Part shown: piece by piece, positions 47,401-55,133 of the stretch | Position numbering within the stretch: the stretch's first letter is position 1 | How the letters are laid out: every line of letters starts with the position of its first letter | Notes under the pieces: model-generated | Told to the model about the DNA's origin: nothing | The model's input: the letters and a program-made list of their open reading frames with translations, nothing else | The model's database searches: none | Translations under genes and position numbers: made by a program | Source: Gonatopus flavifemur | Taxonomy: Eukaryota > Arthropoda > Insecta > Hymenoptera > Dryinidae | Reading direction: 5' to 3' | NCBI GenBank assembly: GCA_018340375.1 | Contig: JAFFJZ010000001.1 | Span: 40,602,001 to 40,666,000 of the forward strand | Length of the DNA stretch: 64,000 nucleotides

Positions 47401-50400
47401 ATAAACGTCGTTTCCCTCTACATCCCATTCTATTGATTTCCTGGTGAACTAACTATCTGCGCAGTGAAAAGTAATCGGAATTTTTCGATATCCAACAATC
47501 GCATTGATAAAAGATGTTATAGTTATAGTTATCAAATCAAGTTGGTTTCCTCAAATGCATGATTAGTTTATCACTGCCAAAATTTGGTAACTATTACCAG
47601 GATTTGCTAATAATAACTAAAATTTGATAATTATAACAAGGGTCTTAGTTGTGAATCTATATGTCGGTAATTATAACTAAATATTTATTTCGCCGTATCC
47701 AACTATGCACTGAGAAAAAAGATTGTGGAGGCAACTACATATGTAGTTCCCGTACAGCACAACCACCGATCCTCCACCTAGGACTCCGGTGGACTGGAGG
47801 TGGATAATTGGTGGAGAAATAGGAGCCGTGGAAATAAGAGATAAATGAGGGAGAATCTCCGTTGTGGCAATGGAAAAATATCCACCCCCCAGTATATTCA
47901 ATAAAACTTGAATTCGTGAATTCATACGTTACAATTTGGTTATGTAAATGCACCCATATGAATTATATCGAAAATACAGGGGGCGAAAATTTCTCCGTCG
48001 CCTCTCCGTTGCCACACCGGAGACACCCCTTGTTTCCACGGCTCCCATTTCTCCACCAATTATCCACCTCCAGTCCACCGAAGTCCTAGGTGGAGGATCG
48101 GTGGTTGTGCTGTACGGATTGGATATGGCCAACGATGGTATGTAGTTGAGTCAACAGAATATTTGGTAAAGTCAACTATGTTTCATTCCCGTTGATCATA
48201 TTTTATTGCGTCTACCGAATATTTTGTTGACTGAACTTCATACATATGTAGTTGGCTCCATAATCTTTTTTCTCACTTTGAGATTTGATAACTATTACCA
48301 AATACTGGTAACTATAACTGAATCCCTCTTTCCCCACATAGCACAAATGTGTCAGTAATATCTCCAGAATGTTCTAGTGACATTACAATGTCTCCAGAAC
48401 ATTGCAGAATATTCTGGAGATATTACTGAGACATTTGTGCCATGTGGGTCAGTGCGGAAACTTTCTATCAATCATATGGTAAATCAATTCCCAGTAGAAG
48501 AAACTTTCCTAATTGGATCTATTCACCGAATTATATGGAATTTTTGAAACAATTTGATAGTAAATTTCTGGAAAACTGTGTGAAAATTGCTCATTTGTAC
48601 ATGTGTTAATGACTTCAAAGATAGAATGTTCCTACTCCACACAATTTTCAATATATAGAGTTTATAATTGTTCACAAATGAGCATATTCCGCCCCCCCAT
48701 CCTATGTCACACCCATTTCAGTCATCCAAATATCAGCAATTGTATCTAGTTACCGGAGTTAAGTTTGATTAAGGATAACTAATTGTTTTTGATTAACTAT
48801 TTTTCGAAGTATTGTTATTGTTTGCTCTTCAGGGAATTCGGAGTATTTTTTCGGGTTACAAAACAATCTGAATCTCTCCTATAAAAATATTCGAATTCAT
48901 TTACGAAACAAGAGCACTGGAATTACATGCAAGCTTCACAAAACTAGAGCAAACAGCAGATAATGAAATCTGCAGTTTCATCGAGATACGGATCTGGAAA
49001 TCCTGATTTTCTGGCAAAATGAAGGGCTTGGAACAACCAACAAAGTTGACGGATGAAAAATTTTGTTATAATCCCAGATAACCCTTTCCGACACTTAGTC
49101 CATATATGGGACGATGTTTTTTAATGCGTTTGTAACTGTAGAATATGAATTAATCATTTACAGTAGCTTCACTCCTGATAAGGTTCTAGTAAATACATTA
49201 GTAGATGGGAAAAAATGGTGCCAATTGATTTTATTCACCTCTGAAGTACCGTAAAAGGTCTTAGAAAACATCACCACGAATATAGGTTTGCGTCGGAGAG
49301 GGATAACATGTAAACTTGTCATAAGCTTGTCAAACTTGTCATTCAATTGTTCTTGACTTGTTATTGACAACCTTGTCAGTGTAAGGTTGCCACAACTCTG
49401 CTGCAATGGTTTTGTAAGTTTGTACAAGCAAAGTCTGTATATCTACAATTCCGGATTGCTAAATGGCAAGCGCTTGTTAAAAGAGCAAGATTATTCCTTT
49501 AATATCAAATTTTTTGCTAATTCAGCAACAAGTTTTGCCATATCAGCAAAGCTAATTTGCAAGGTTTATTGTTCCAGCAACTTTTGTTCTCAGAGTGTAC
49601 CCTTGTCGTGTATCAACTAGACAGCTTATGTCAACACTAACAATATTGCCGCAAAATTGAATTGCTGTCTGGGAATTCGCCTGTAACAAGTTTGTTGTTC
49701 GTTTCAAGCCATCTTTCGAATTAGGTTCGTATTGCTCGAGTTCTTCTCAACAAAATTCCACCTGCATCGAGCCTCATTGAGATACATTAATTTTCAAATC
49801 ATTCTCCTAACCGCATGGGCATATGTTCGAAAATCTTCATTCTTGCGTCAAAGGTGTGACTCTTTGACTTCTCTACTTCTCCATACATCCATTGAATTCA
49901 AAAATTGAGAATAAAAACCTAATTTCATGATTCTTTGCAAATATCACTCATAAGTAATCTGAAGTTGTATTACCTGCTAATCCTTGCTGACAAAAAATAC
50001 CCCAAATATGTATGTAATTATCAGACAAAATTCTGCTTGCAATATAACCTCTCGTTTTTATAAGTGTCAATAACACCGGAGATGTAGAAATAATCATAAT
50101 TATGACGAACCAAATTTCAAAGTCGAATGCCTGAAAAATACGATTCATGTATTGTTGGAAATATTTACCCATACAGCACAAGAGTTCCCGCAAAGAAACC
50201 CCGTTATACTAATCAATGTGTATTATCTATGAATATTTTGAATTCAAAATAAACTCTCGTTGAACAACTGAATGTTCAAAAAGAACTCATATCGAGATTC
50301 CATATTGAATTGTCCTGGCGTTCAATACGTTTTCATTTTGAACTTATTGAATTCTCATTGAATTCATTGTTGGTCACATAACGGGGGCTATTAAAGAAGT

Positions 50401-52719
50401 CCTTGAAAAGGCTTCATAAATTCAAATTGACCATTTGTGCTGGCTGGGTACCATGTTCTTGTCGTTTCGATCATTTATTTTCGCAACAATTAATTCAATA
50501 GAAACATCCAAAGGTGCTGACACTTTCAATTTCGTCGATTGTAACCAGTGTCATCTTCAGAGTTGGGCAAGATGCGTAATAGCTTCAACTGATAGGATTG
50601 AATGATGTTTCCACATCTAGTTTTTATTGGATTTTATATAATATTGATAGAAACTCAATCTGTCTTATATATAAAACATCGCTCATCCCTACCAACCCAG
50701 CGTCAGTTTCCAATGTATTATAGAAGACTAGATTCTTCTACCACTCAATCTTAGAAAGGTATCGGCCAGGATACAATCATTGTTAAAGCTGACACTGATT
50801 GCAACTCTCGCCATGTTGTGCATGAAAATTTGGATAGTGTATTCATTAACGTAGATTATTAAATCTGATTGAAGTTATCAAATTCCTTTACCTTCTCCAC
50901 TGATGAAATAAAGACCTTTGGATTCATATACGTCCGCATTACTTTTATTGTACTTCTCTAACCTAGTAAGCGCATGTTCAACACAAACGTAGCTTTACTA
51001 TAATACAGCTATAACGTGAACGTGACGTGACACTAAAAATATGCATCGCACGTAAGTTTAGGTCACTCTTCAGGCTAAAGACTCACAGAAATACGTTGAT
51101 TCACTTAGTTGATCAGTCTCTTATTCCAGATTCTTCAAGAATCGCTCAAACTTCTCTTTGGTTTCTACTGATATATGGGAAAAGATGGAACGCAAGAATG
51201 AAAGTTACATTAAAATACAATCCTGTCTGAAAAGTTCGAATGATTCCCATAAATTCCCACAGGTGCTGTGATAATAACCGGATAGAAACCGATAAAATAT
51301 TTTTTTCCTATCAGTATTTATTAGGTTTCGCCGATCATACCGAGAGAAACCAATAGAAACCAAAAGCTGTGATAATAACCGCATAGAGAACGATAAGATA
51401 TCATCAATTCCGATCAGAGTTAGCCGATCGGTTTCTATTAGTTCCTTATTATTGTATGTGACAACGGAATGTGCAATTTTCATTTTTCACACCAAACTCA
51501 GTGAAAACAAACGATTAATATGTTGCTGATAAAATGCACCTGGAAGTATGCCGCCCACTGTACAGCACTGCCTGTAAATTGATTGAAATACAGGCGATTT
51601 CGTGAAACCAAAAGAGGTAAAGAGAATTCAACAACGTTCAGTCTATCCGTCGTCACTGTGAATTCAGCAACACCGAAGTCTGCTTTATGCTCCACTACCT
51701 CACCCACAGCTCCCGTCCATTGGCCTTGATCAGGGTCCCAGCTACCGTACGCAGCAACTGATTTGATGCTCATAGTAAAATTCATTACGGTTTTTAGCTC
51801 ATTCAGAACATCGCCAAATAATCCAGATAAAGTTCCATTCTCGTAAAATATGAATGATGATTCCTAAACAATAGATGACTGATTGGCAAACACGAGTTTC
51901 AAATGGTATAAATGAATTTATAATGATCTCATTTTTTCATAAATAAAAATCCAGAAATTTAATGCATTCGAAAAATTCGATGACGAGAATTCTTATAAAA
52001 ATTCAAGTCGCAGACTAAAAATAGATACACACGTTAATTCTTTCACAGTGAAAAGAAAACCTAAGTTTCTTCCTTAGTGAAGTTCTCAATGAATCAGATT
52101 GGAGGAACGATAACATTTACGATTCTTTCATTTCAAACGATGGGAAATTGAATGAACATACCTTTACGATTGCGACACGCAATACCTTCCCAAACATATT
52201 ACTTCGTCTACCGTAAAGACTCGCATTAGTTTTAAACACGAGACCTCGATTAGGTTTCCACATAGCTAATGGTTCAACTATCGTGTTATCGTCATCCACG
52301 GAATACCATTCATTTACTATAATGTGATTGAAACACAATACTAACATTTCGGTGCTAAAGTTGACATTGAATAGATTCTTCCTTGGATGTTCGCAAAATT
52401 TTCGGAGTGATGTATTAGAGAACTCTATGAAAATAACGAACCAAAGCACCGATGACATTTCTATCCGTTTTGTAATTCCTCGGAATTCTTCCATACTTGC
52501 TCTCGTATTTATTACGACCACGTAGAGGGGTCTCAGAGTTAGTCCAAGGGATGTGTCACTTTCAGCAACCACATCCGGGAATGTCATTGCCAAAGACGTG
52601 ATACCACGTTTAGAGAATTTTTGAGCCCACTCGTGCATGAGTTTCGTAATCTGTAAATCTGAGGTAAAGTGGAGTTTTCCAATTGTCTTCTCCTTGAAAA
52701 TTCTTGATATGGTGATTTT
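41050..52719 (-). CDS. Ionotropic receptor 1, IR75-like, seven exons (5' end missing)
   Basis: Seven minus-strand exons joined by GT-AG sites and phase: 52719-52162, 51863-51540, 50130-49974, 45731-45523, 44128-44039, 43242-43082 and 41416-41050, giving 621 codons to TGA. Residues 1-186 are the N-terminal extracellular part and the start of lobe S1. S1 continues at 187-294, with Arg260 in TVTTDRLNVVEF at the place where glutamate receptors hold the ligand carboxylate. M1 is about 300-318, the pore segment carries GIFCQQGLA, M3 is about 356-378 ending AYSASLISYLTV, lobe S2 is 383-530, and M4 is about 533-557 before a cytoplasmic tail. The CQQG pore and overall plan point to the IR75 group. Role by family: ligand-gated cation channel subunit in chemosensory dendrites. 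No frameshift or in-frame stop was found, so it looks intact. The signal-peptide exon was not located upstream. A paralogue follows at 61.6 kb. Confidence 0.85.
42154..42385. repeat. TACACGGAGAAAA foldback, diverged
   Basis: The left ACACGGAGAAAAAAATTTACT and right ATCTTTCTTCCGTGT are inverted, with TA at both borders. Inner pairing is weak. It lies in IR 1 intron 6. Confidence 0.55.
42410..42549. repeat. Foldback with CCTTGCGGGAAATGCC ends
   Basis: The left CCTTGCGGGAAATGCCAGGC and right GCCTGGCATTTTCCGCAGAG pair. GACAAAAATCGGCC and CCAAGTTTTTGTC pair inside. A half copy lies at 46788-46870. Confidence 0.65.
42799..42952. repeat. CAGCACAAATG foldback
   Basis: The left ACAGCACAAATGATC and right CTTTTGTGCTGT are inverted. 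CCCCGTTATGATAGTAAA and TTTACTGTCATAACGCGGG pair inside. Related to 48333-48448 and 50170-50445. Confidence 0.65.
43082..43242 (-). CDS. IR 1 exon 6: lobe S2
   Basis: 161 nt (53 codons plus 2) between ACTTCTAG acceptor and GTGAGT donor. It starts ICTGKIAFYTTEVLMN and ends SSKNNPYIGLVNY plus CA. This is the part of S2 that carries the family's conserved Cys (a second Cys follows in YLPCKV; the pair may form the S2 disulfide). Exon length and both phases equal those of the paralogue's exon at 63004-63164. Confidence 0.85.
43303..43436. repeat. Small inverted repeat in IR 1 intron 5
   Basis: CACCGTAAACTTTGGTGAAGC (left) and GCTCCAGTTTACGGTAATAC (right) pair, as do GACGAAGACGATC and GATCGTCTTCGC. 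It is 60 nt from the acceptor of exon 6. Confidence 0.55.
44039..44128 (-). CDS. IR 1 exon 5: lobe S2
   Basis: Exactly 30 codons between TTTTTTCCAG and GTAAGA, phase 0 at both ends. It reads RAKGNIFAKLMLKMRKPG then QLPLTLMDACKQ. The LP motif before the Cys of the next exon is typical of IR S2 lobes. The paralogue's matching exon at 63670-63759 is also 90 nt and phase 0. Confidence 0.85.
44945..45215. repeat. ATCCCGTGTGGAAATT element
   Basis: The left ATCCCGTGTGGAAATTTCTC pairs with the right TTGATCTCCACACGGGAT. GGGCTGTGGGTGGGCATACC-like words repeat inside. A smaller relative of 26881-28088, in IR 1 intron 4. Confidence 0.65.
45523..45731 (-). CDS. IR 1 exon 4: pore exit, M3 and start of S2
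   Basis: The acceptor ATTTTCAG at 45732 is followed by AA completing a Glu codon, then FPTRDSLRLAYLSIFLSAL and ISSAYSASLISYLTV. The latter is the IR version of the SYTANLAAFLT helix of glutamate receptors. It ends DYDMFS|GTAAGT, phase 0. M3 covers roughly the first 30 residues. Confidence 0.9.
46788..46870. repeat. Half copy of the 42410-42549 element
   Basis: CTTGCGGAAAATGCCAAGTAAA then GGATAAAAACCGGC matches the left arm of 42410-42549. The right arm is not preserved. Confidence 0.5.
47709..48277. repeat. Middle shell of the nested foldback
   Basis: The left CACTGAGAAAAAAGATTGTGG then CAACTACATATGTAG pairs with the right CTACATATGTAGTTGG-type block and CATAATCTTTTTTCTCACTTTG. It is split by 47752-48116. 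Confidence 0.65.
47752..48116. repeat. Inner GTACAGCACAACCACC foldback
   Basis: The left GTACAGCACAACCACCGATC and right GATCGGTGGTTGTGCTGTAC are perfect 20-nt inverted ends. The arms stay paired through CTCCACCTAGGACT and GGTGGATAATTGGTGGAGAA to near the centre. GC-rich compared with its surroundings; the frames on both strands here are palindrome products. Confidence 0.8.
48333..48448. repeat. CATAGCACAAATGTGTC foldback with CCAGAA words
   Basis: The left CCCACATAGCACAAATGTGTC and right GACATTTGTGCCATGTGGG are inverted. AGTAATATCTCCAGAAT and ATTCTGGAGATATTACT pair. GTGCTGT-like ends place it with 42799-42952. Confidence 0.75.
49974..50130 (-). CDS. IR 1 exon 3: M1 and pore loop
   Basis: The acceptor ATTTTTCAG at 50131 is followed by AFDFEIWFVIIMIISTSP, the start of M1. 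After a basic loop it continues to IHIWGIFCQQGLA, the pore segment, and one base (G) before GTAATA. 157 nt, phase 0 in and phase 1 out. The CQQG motif marks the IR75/IR64a/IR8a type of pore. Confidence 0.9.
50170..50445. repeat. CATACAGCACAAGAG foldback next to an acceptor
   Basis: The left CATACAGCACAAGAGTTCCC pairs loosely with the right ACCATTTGTGCTGGCTGGG. AACCCCGTTATAC and CATAACGGGGGC pair, and GAATTCA/TGAATTC-type words fill the centre. It ends 39 nt from the acceptor of IR 1 exon 3. Confidence 0.6.
51234..51470. repeat. Direct and inverted repeats in IR 1 intron 2
   Basis: GCTGTGATAATAACCGGATAG with an AACGATAAAATAT-like tail at about 51264 recurs as a near copy at about 51370. The words CCGATCGGTTTCTAT and AATAGAAACC also occur inverted. 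It ends 70 nt from the donor of exon 2. Confidence 0.5.
51540..51863 (-). CDS. IR 1 exon 2: lobe S1
   Basis: 108 codons, phase 0 at both ends, acceptor ATTGTTTAG and donor CTTCCAG|GTGCAT. It starts ESSFIFYENGTLSGLFGDVL (the glutamate-receptor GLF.D motif). It contains GVAEFTVTTDRLNVVEFSLP with the ligand-contact Arg, and ends AVQWAAYFQ just before M1. Confidence 0.9.
52162..52719 (-). CDS. IR 1 exon 1 of those found: N-terminal extracellular part
   Basis: 186 codons ending RVAIVK|GTATGT. I place the start after the acceptor TCGGTCTAAG at 52720, which has a fine pyrimidine tract. This adds KITISRIFKEKTIGKLHF, which fits the IR75 pattern of a short helix plus beta strand ahead of the next block. 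A second acceptor (GATTTACAG at 52651) would drop 23 codons in the same frame. An in-frame TAA lies just upstream and there is no in-frame ATG, so a signal-peptide exon must exist further 5'. Confidence 0.8.
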
Positions 52720-52761
52720 CTTAGACCGAAATAATGCGAGGAAGAAGTTTTAGAATGATTA

Positions 52762-52870
52762 CCCACACAGCGCCACAATCCCAAAAGAATTCATAAAGAA
52801 TTCCTATTGAAGTGATTATGTTCTTTCATGAATTCCTCGGGAATTCTTCTAGAACTGCGGTGCTGTGTGG
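52762..52870. repeat. CCACACAGCGCC foldback just upstream of IR 1 exon 1
   Basis: The left CCACACAGCGCCACAATCCC and right ACTGCGGTGCTGTGTGG are inverted. AGAATTCATAAAGAATTCC and its inverse fill the centre. It ends 42 nt before the acceptor at 52720. A half copy lies at 9617-9700. Confidence 0.75.
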
Positions 52871-53131
52871 ATAGAATGAATGAAACCTGTTGACGACTTG
52901 TTTACACAGAGAAAATGTTTCAACAAAAATTACTGTGGATTTCTACGTCGTGATAGCAGGGGAATCATATTATATCGTAATGTAATTTTACTCTCAAATG
53001 TCGTGATAGGATTGTAATTCGATAATACATAGCAATTCTTGACGGAATCTTTATTTCAGGTAATTACTTTGTAAGATTTTAGATTCATTCGATGATTATA
53101 AATTAATGAGTTATGGTAACGATAGACTGTT

Positions 53132-53287
53132 CTTAGTAAAATAGTCTAGTCATTCACCAGTTTGTAACGCTTGCATTAGCGAAAAATTAGCCAACTCACT
53201 AAATATTCACAAGGCACTCACCATTCTCTAGTGTTTCGTTAATACAGTCATTACAAACTCGTGAATGATTAGACCATTTTTACTAGG
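53132..53287. repeat. CCTAGTAAAAATG foldback
   Basis: The left CTTAGTAAAATAGTCTAGTCATTC pairs with the right GAATGATTAGACCATTTTTACTAG. CAGTTTGTAACGCTTGCATTAG and its partner pair inside. Same family as 58860-59007. Confidence 0.65.
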
Positions 53288-53540
53288 GGCACAGGTTGAA
53301 ACAGACCCAAGCAGCAACAGAAGTTCAAAGTATATATGAAATAGAAACGTTCGTACAATGTAGGAATGATATACAAGGAACATATGATTAAAGTTCATGG
53401 AATATTCGAATGAGACTGTTTTAAATATACTTGGAATGTACATAGTACATTCGAAATGTACGACATTCATTCAATCGACGTTCGATTGACGTACCGTCGT
53501 ATATTCGATTACATACTTTCGATGAATGTGCATAGCACCT

Positions 53541-53729
53541 ACACAGTAAAAAGTAAAACTTACTTCCAACCTTAATATCGGTTTATTTCAAGATGCAGCC
53601 GAAACTAGCCCTATTTCTGCTGAAAGTAAGCATCCAAAACAAATGCCGACACAATGGAGAAGACTGAATTTCAGTCAATTTTTCAAGTAAGATGCAGCCA
53701 CTTTCAGCCAGACTTTTTACAGTGTATGA
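53541..53729. repeat. ACAGTAAAAAGT foldback, weak
   Basis: CACAGTAAAAAGTAAAACTTAC (left) and GACTTTTTACAGTGT (right) form inverted ends. AAGATGCAGCCGAAACTAGCC and AAGATGCAGCCACTTTCAGCC repeat directly. Confidence 0.45.
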
Positions 53730-54191
53730 AACGGTCTCTTGGAATGTACATAAAACATATTTCGAATATTCTAAGGATATTCATAGTATATTCAGAGCAA
53801 ATTGGTTGCGAGAAGAGTTCTACATATAAGTTATATGTACACTTACAGAGGCGGACTGGCTACGTGGAGAATGGGAAGAATGACACATGCTAAAACGAGT
53901 AGTGTTTCTGCATCTGCACTTTTAATACCAGTAGTGCGCCAGTAGCAATGTATTAGCTTTCGCAGTATTTTGATACTGCGTGTTACTATAATGTATAATA
54001 GCACTGCTTCAGCGCTACCAGTGCTACCAAAAAACGCTATCAAGTAGTGCTCGTAGTAAAATACTACCAAGTTACTCCTATTCCCATACATAAACTGAGC
54101 CACATATATATGTCAAGAAAATTTAAGATCTCTTATAAGGGGATGGTGAAGTATCGCTGCGGAATACACTGGCTTGATTTTGTTGGCTGGA
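53730..54191. other. Stretch with no gene recognised
   Basis: GTAGTGCTCGTAGTA, AGTAGTGCGCCAGTAG and GCAGTATTTTGATACTGCG-like words between 53895 and 54065 suggest a small repeat rich in AGTA/TACT. The minus-strand frame there is incidental. Confidence 0.35.
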
Positions 54192-54364
54192 TACACTGAG
54201 AAAAAACTGTAGCTGAAAACGAGCCCAAGTACATTTTTGTACTTACAGTAGCCATACTTTCCATTGAAGTAGCTATGAGAATCGCTGTGATCTTGAGAAT
54301 ATACCGATTGTGACTAAAAACTGTACTTGGGCTCATTTTCAGCTACAGTCTTTTCTCTGAGGGT
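54192..54364. repeat. ACACTGAGAAAAAACTGTAGC foldback
   Basis: The left ACACTGAGAAAAAACTGTAGC pairs with the right GCTACAGTCTTTTCTCTGAGGGT. GAGCCCAAGTACATTTTT and AACTGTACTTGGGCTC pair inside. Confidence 0.7.
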
Positions 54365-54542
54365 AGGCCGTTGTACCTTTAGATTTTGAGTCGCTTACTT
54401 CTGATATCTCAAGTCACACTATTCTTACTTGTCAAGAGCTAGTTGATGTGTTTTTCAAATTGAAATTTTGTAACCAGTCCGACCCTGTATACTTGGAAAA
54501 TGTATATGTTTAGTATGCTTTCATTTCTCATTCAACTCTCTA

Positions 54543-54659
54543 ACAGCACAATCAGCGATTTCTACGTCGCATCCCCGTGGACTCTACGTGGATAAATGGT
54601 GGATGTGGATGAACAAAGATTCCACGTGGAGGCAACGTAGAAATTTCCGGTGCTGTACA
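54543..54659. repeat. ACAGCAC foldback with ACGT words, short
   Basis: The left ACAGCACAATCAGCGATTTC and right GTAGAAATTTCCGGTGCTGT are inverted. Inner words CTACGTCGC, CTACGTGG and CCACGTGG recur. The same type occurs at 60973-61112. Confidence 0.65.
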
Positions 54660-54762
54660 GGACTATAGCTGCACGAAGGGAAATGCTTAATTGAAAGTCT
54701 AATAATTCATTGGGAAATAGCAATATTGTAACGGATACAATTATATTCTTGGGAAGATGTCT

Positions 54763-55133
54763 ACACGAAGAGAACAAATTTGCTGACGCAGCAAATCGAG
54801 GTATTACATATAGAATAGCGAAATTTTTTGCTGACCTAGCTAAAAATTTGCTATAACAGCAATCGTGTTAGCTACGACAGCAATTTTTAGCTGTGGCAGC
54901 AAAAAATGTTTGCTCCGCCAGCAAATTGTCAGTATTACATACAGAATAGCAAACAAATTTTGCTGGGATAGCAAACCTTTTTTGCTGCCTCAGCTAAAAA
55001 TTTGCTGTCGCAGTTAACAAGATTGCTGGAACAGCAAATAGTTTGCTGTCACAGCAAAAAATTTTCTGCTCCGGCAAAAGGAACCCAGCAAAAGTAGATT
55101 TCGCTGCCACAGCGAATTCCTTTTTCTCCGTGT
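54763..55133. repeat. GCTG/CAGC foldback, most complete copy
   Basis: The left ACACGAAGAGAACAAATTTGC and right GAATTCCTTTTTCTCCGTGT close an interior of alternating AATTTGCTG, CAGCAAA, GCTGT and ACAGC words. Two copies of TATTACATA(T/C)AGAATAGC are present. It is the reference copy for the relics at 60-112, 320-857 and 31135-31380. Confidence 0.75.

Larger units (their letters stand above)
47575..48335. repeat. Outer shell of a three-level nested foldback
   Basis: Words of the type GGTAACTATTACCA and AACTAAAATTTGATAA lie on the left (47578-47700). Their inverses GATTTGATAACTATTACC and GGTAACTATAACTG lie on the right (48284-48330), with 47709-48277 inserted between. Outer limits are approximate. 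Confidence 0.45.
45732..49973 (-). other. IR 1 intron 3, 4.2 kb
   Basis: The longest intron of the gene, between the pore/M1 exon and the M3 exon. It holds a half element at 46788-46870, a short TATA run at 47025-47040, the nested foldback complex at 47575-48335, an element at 48333-48448 and decayed GCTG/CAGC words at 49430-49600. No extra IR exon is needed by phase. Confidence 0.7.

Noticed and set aside
47677..48145. Overlapping frames on both strands in the IR 1 intron
   Set aside because: Lie in the nested foldback; both strands open because of the palindrome.
53228..53470. Minus-strand frame with a LLLLLGSVSTCAP stretch, considered as the missing IR signal peptide
   Set aside because: The sequence after the hydrophobic run is the arm of the foldback at 53132-53287, and no donor with the right phase follows.
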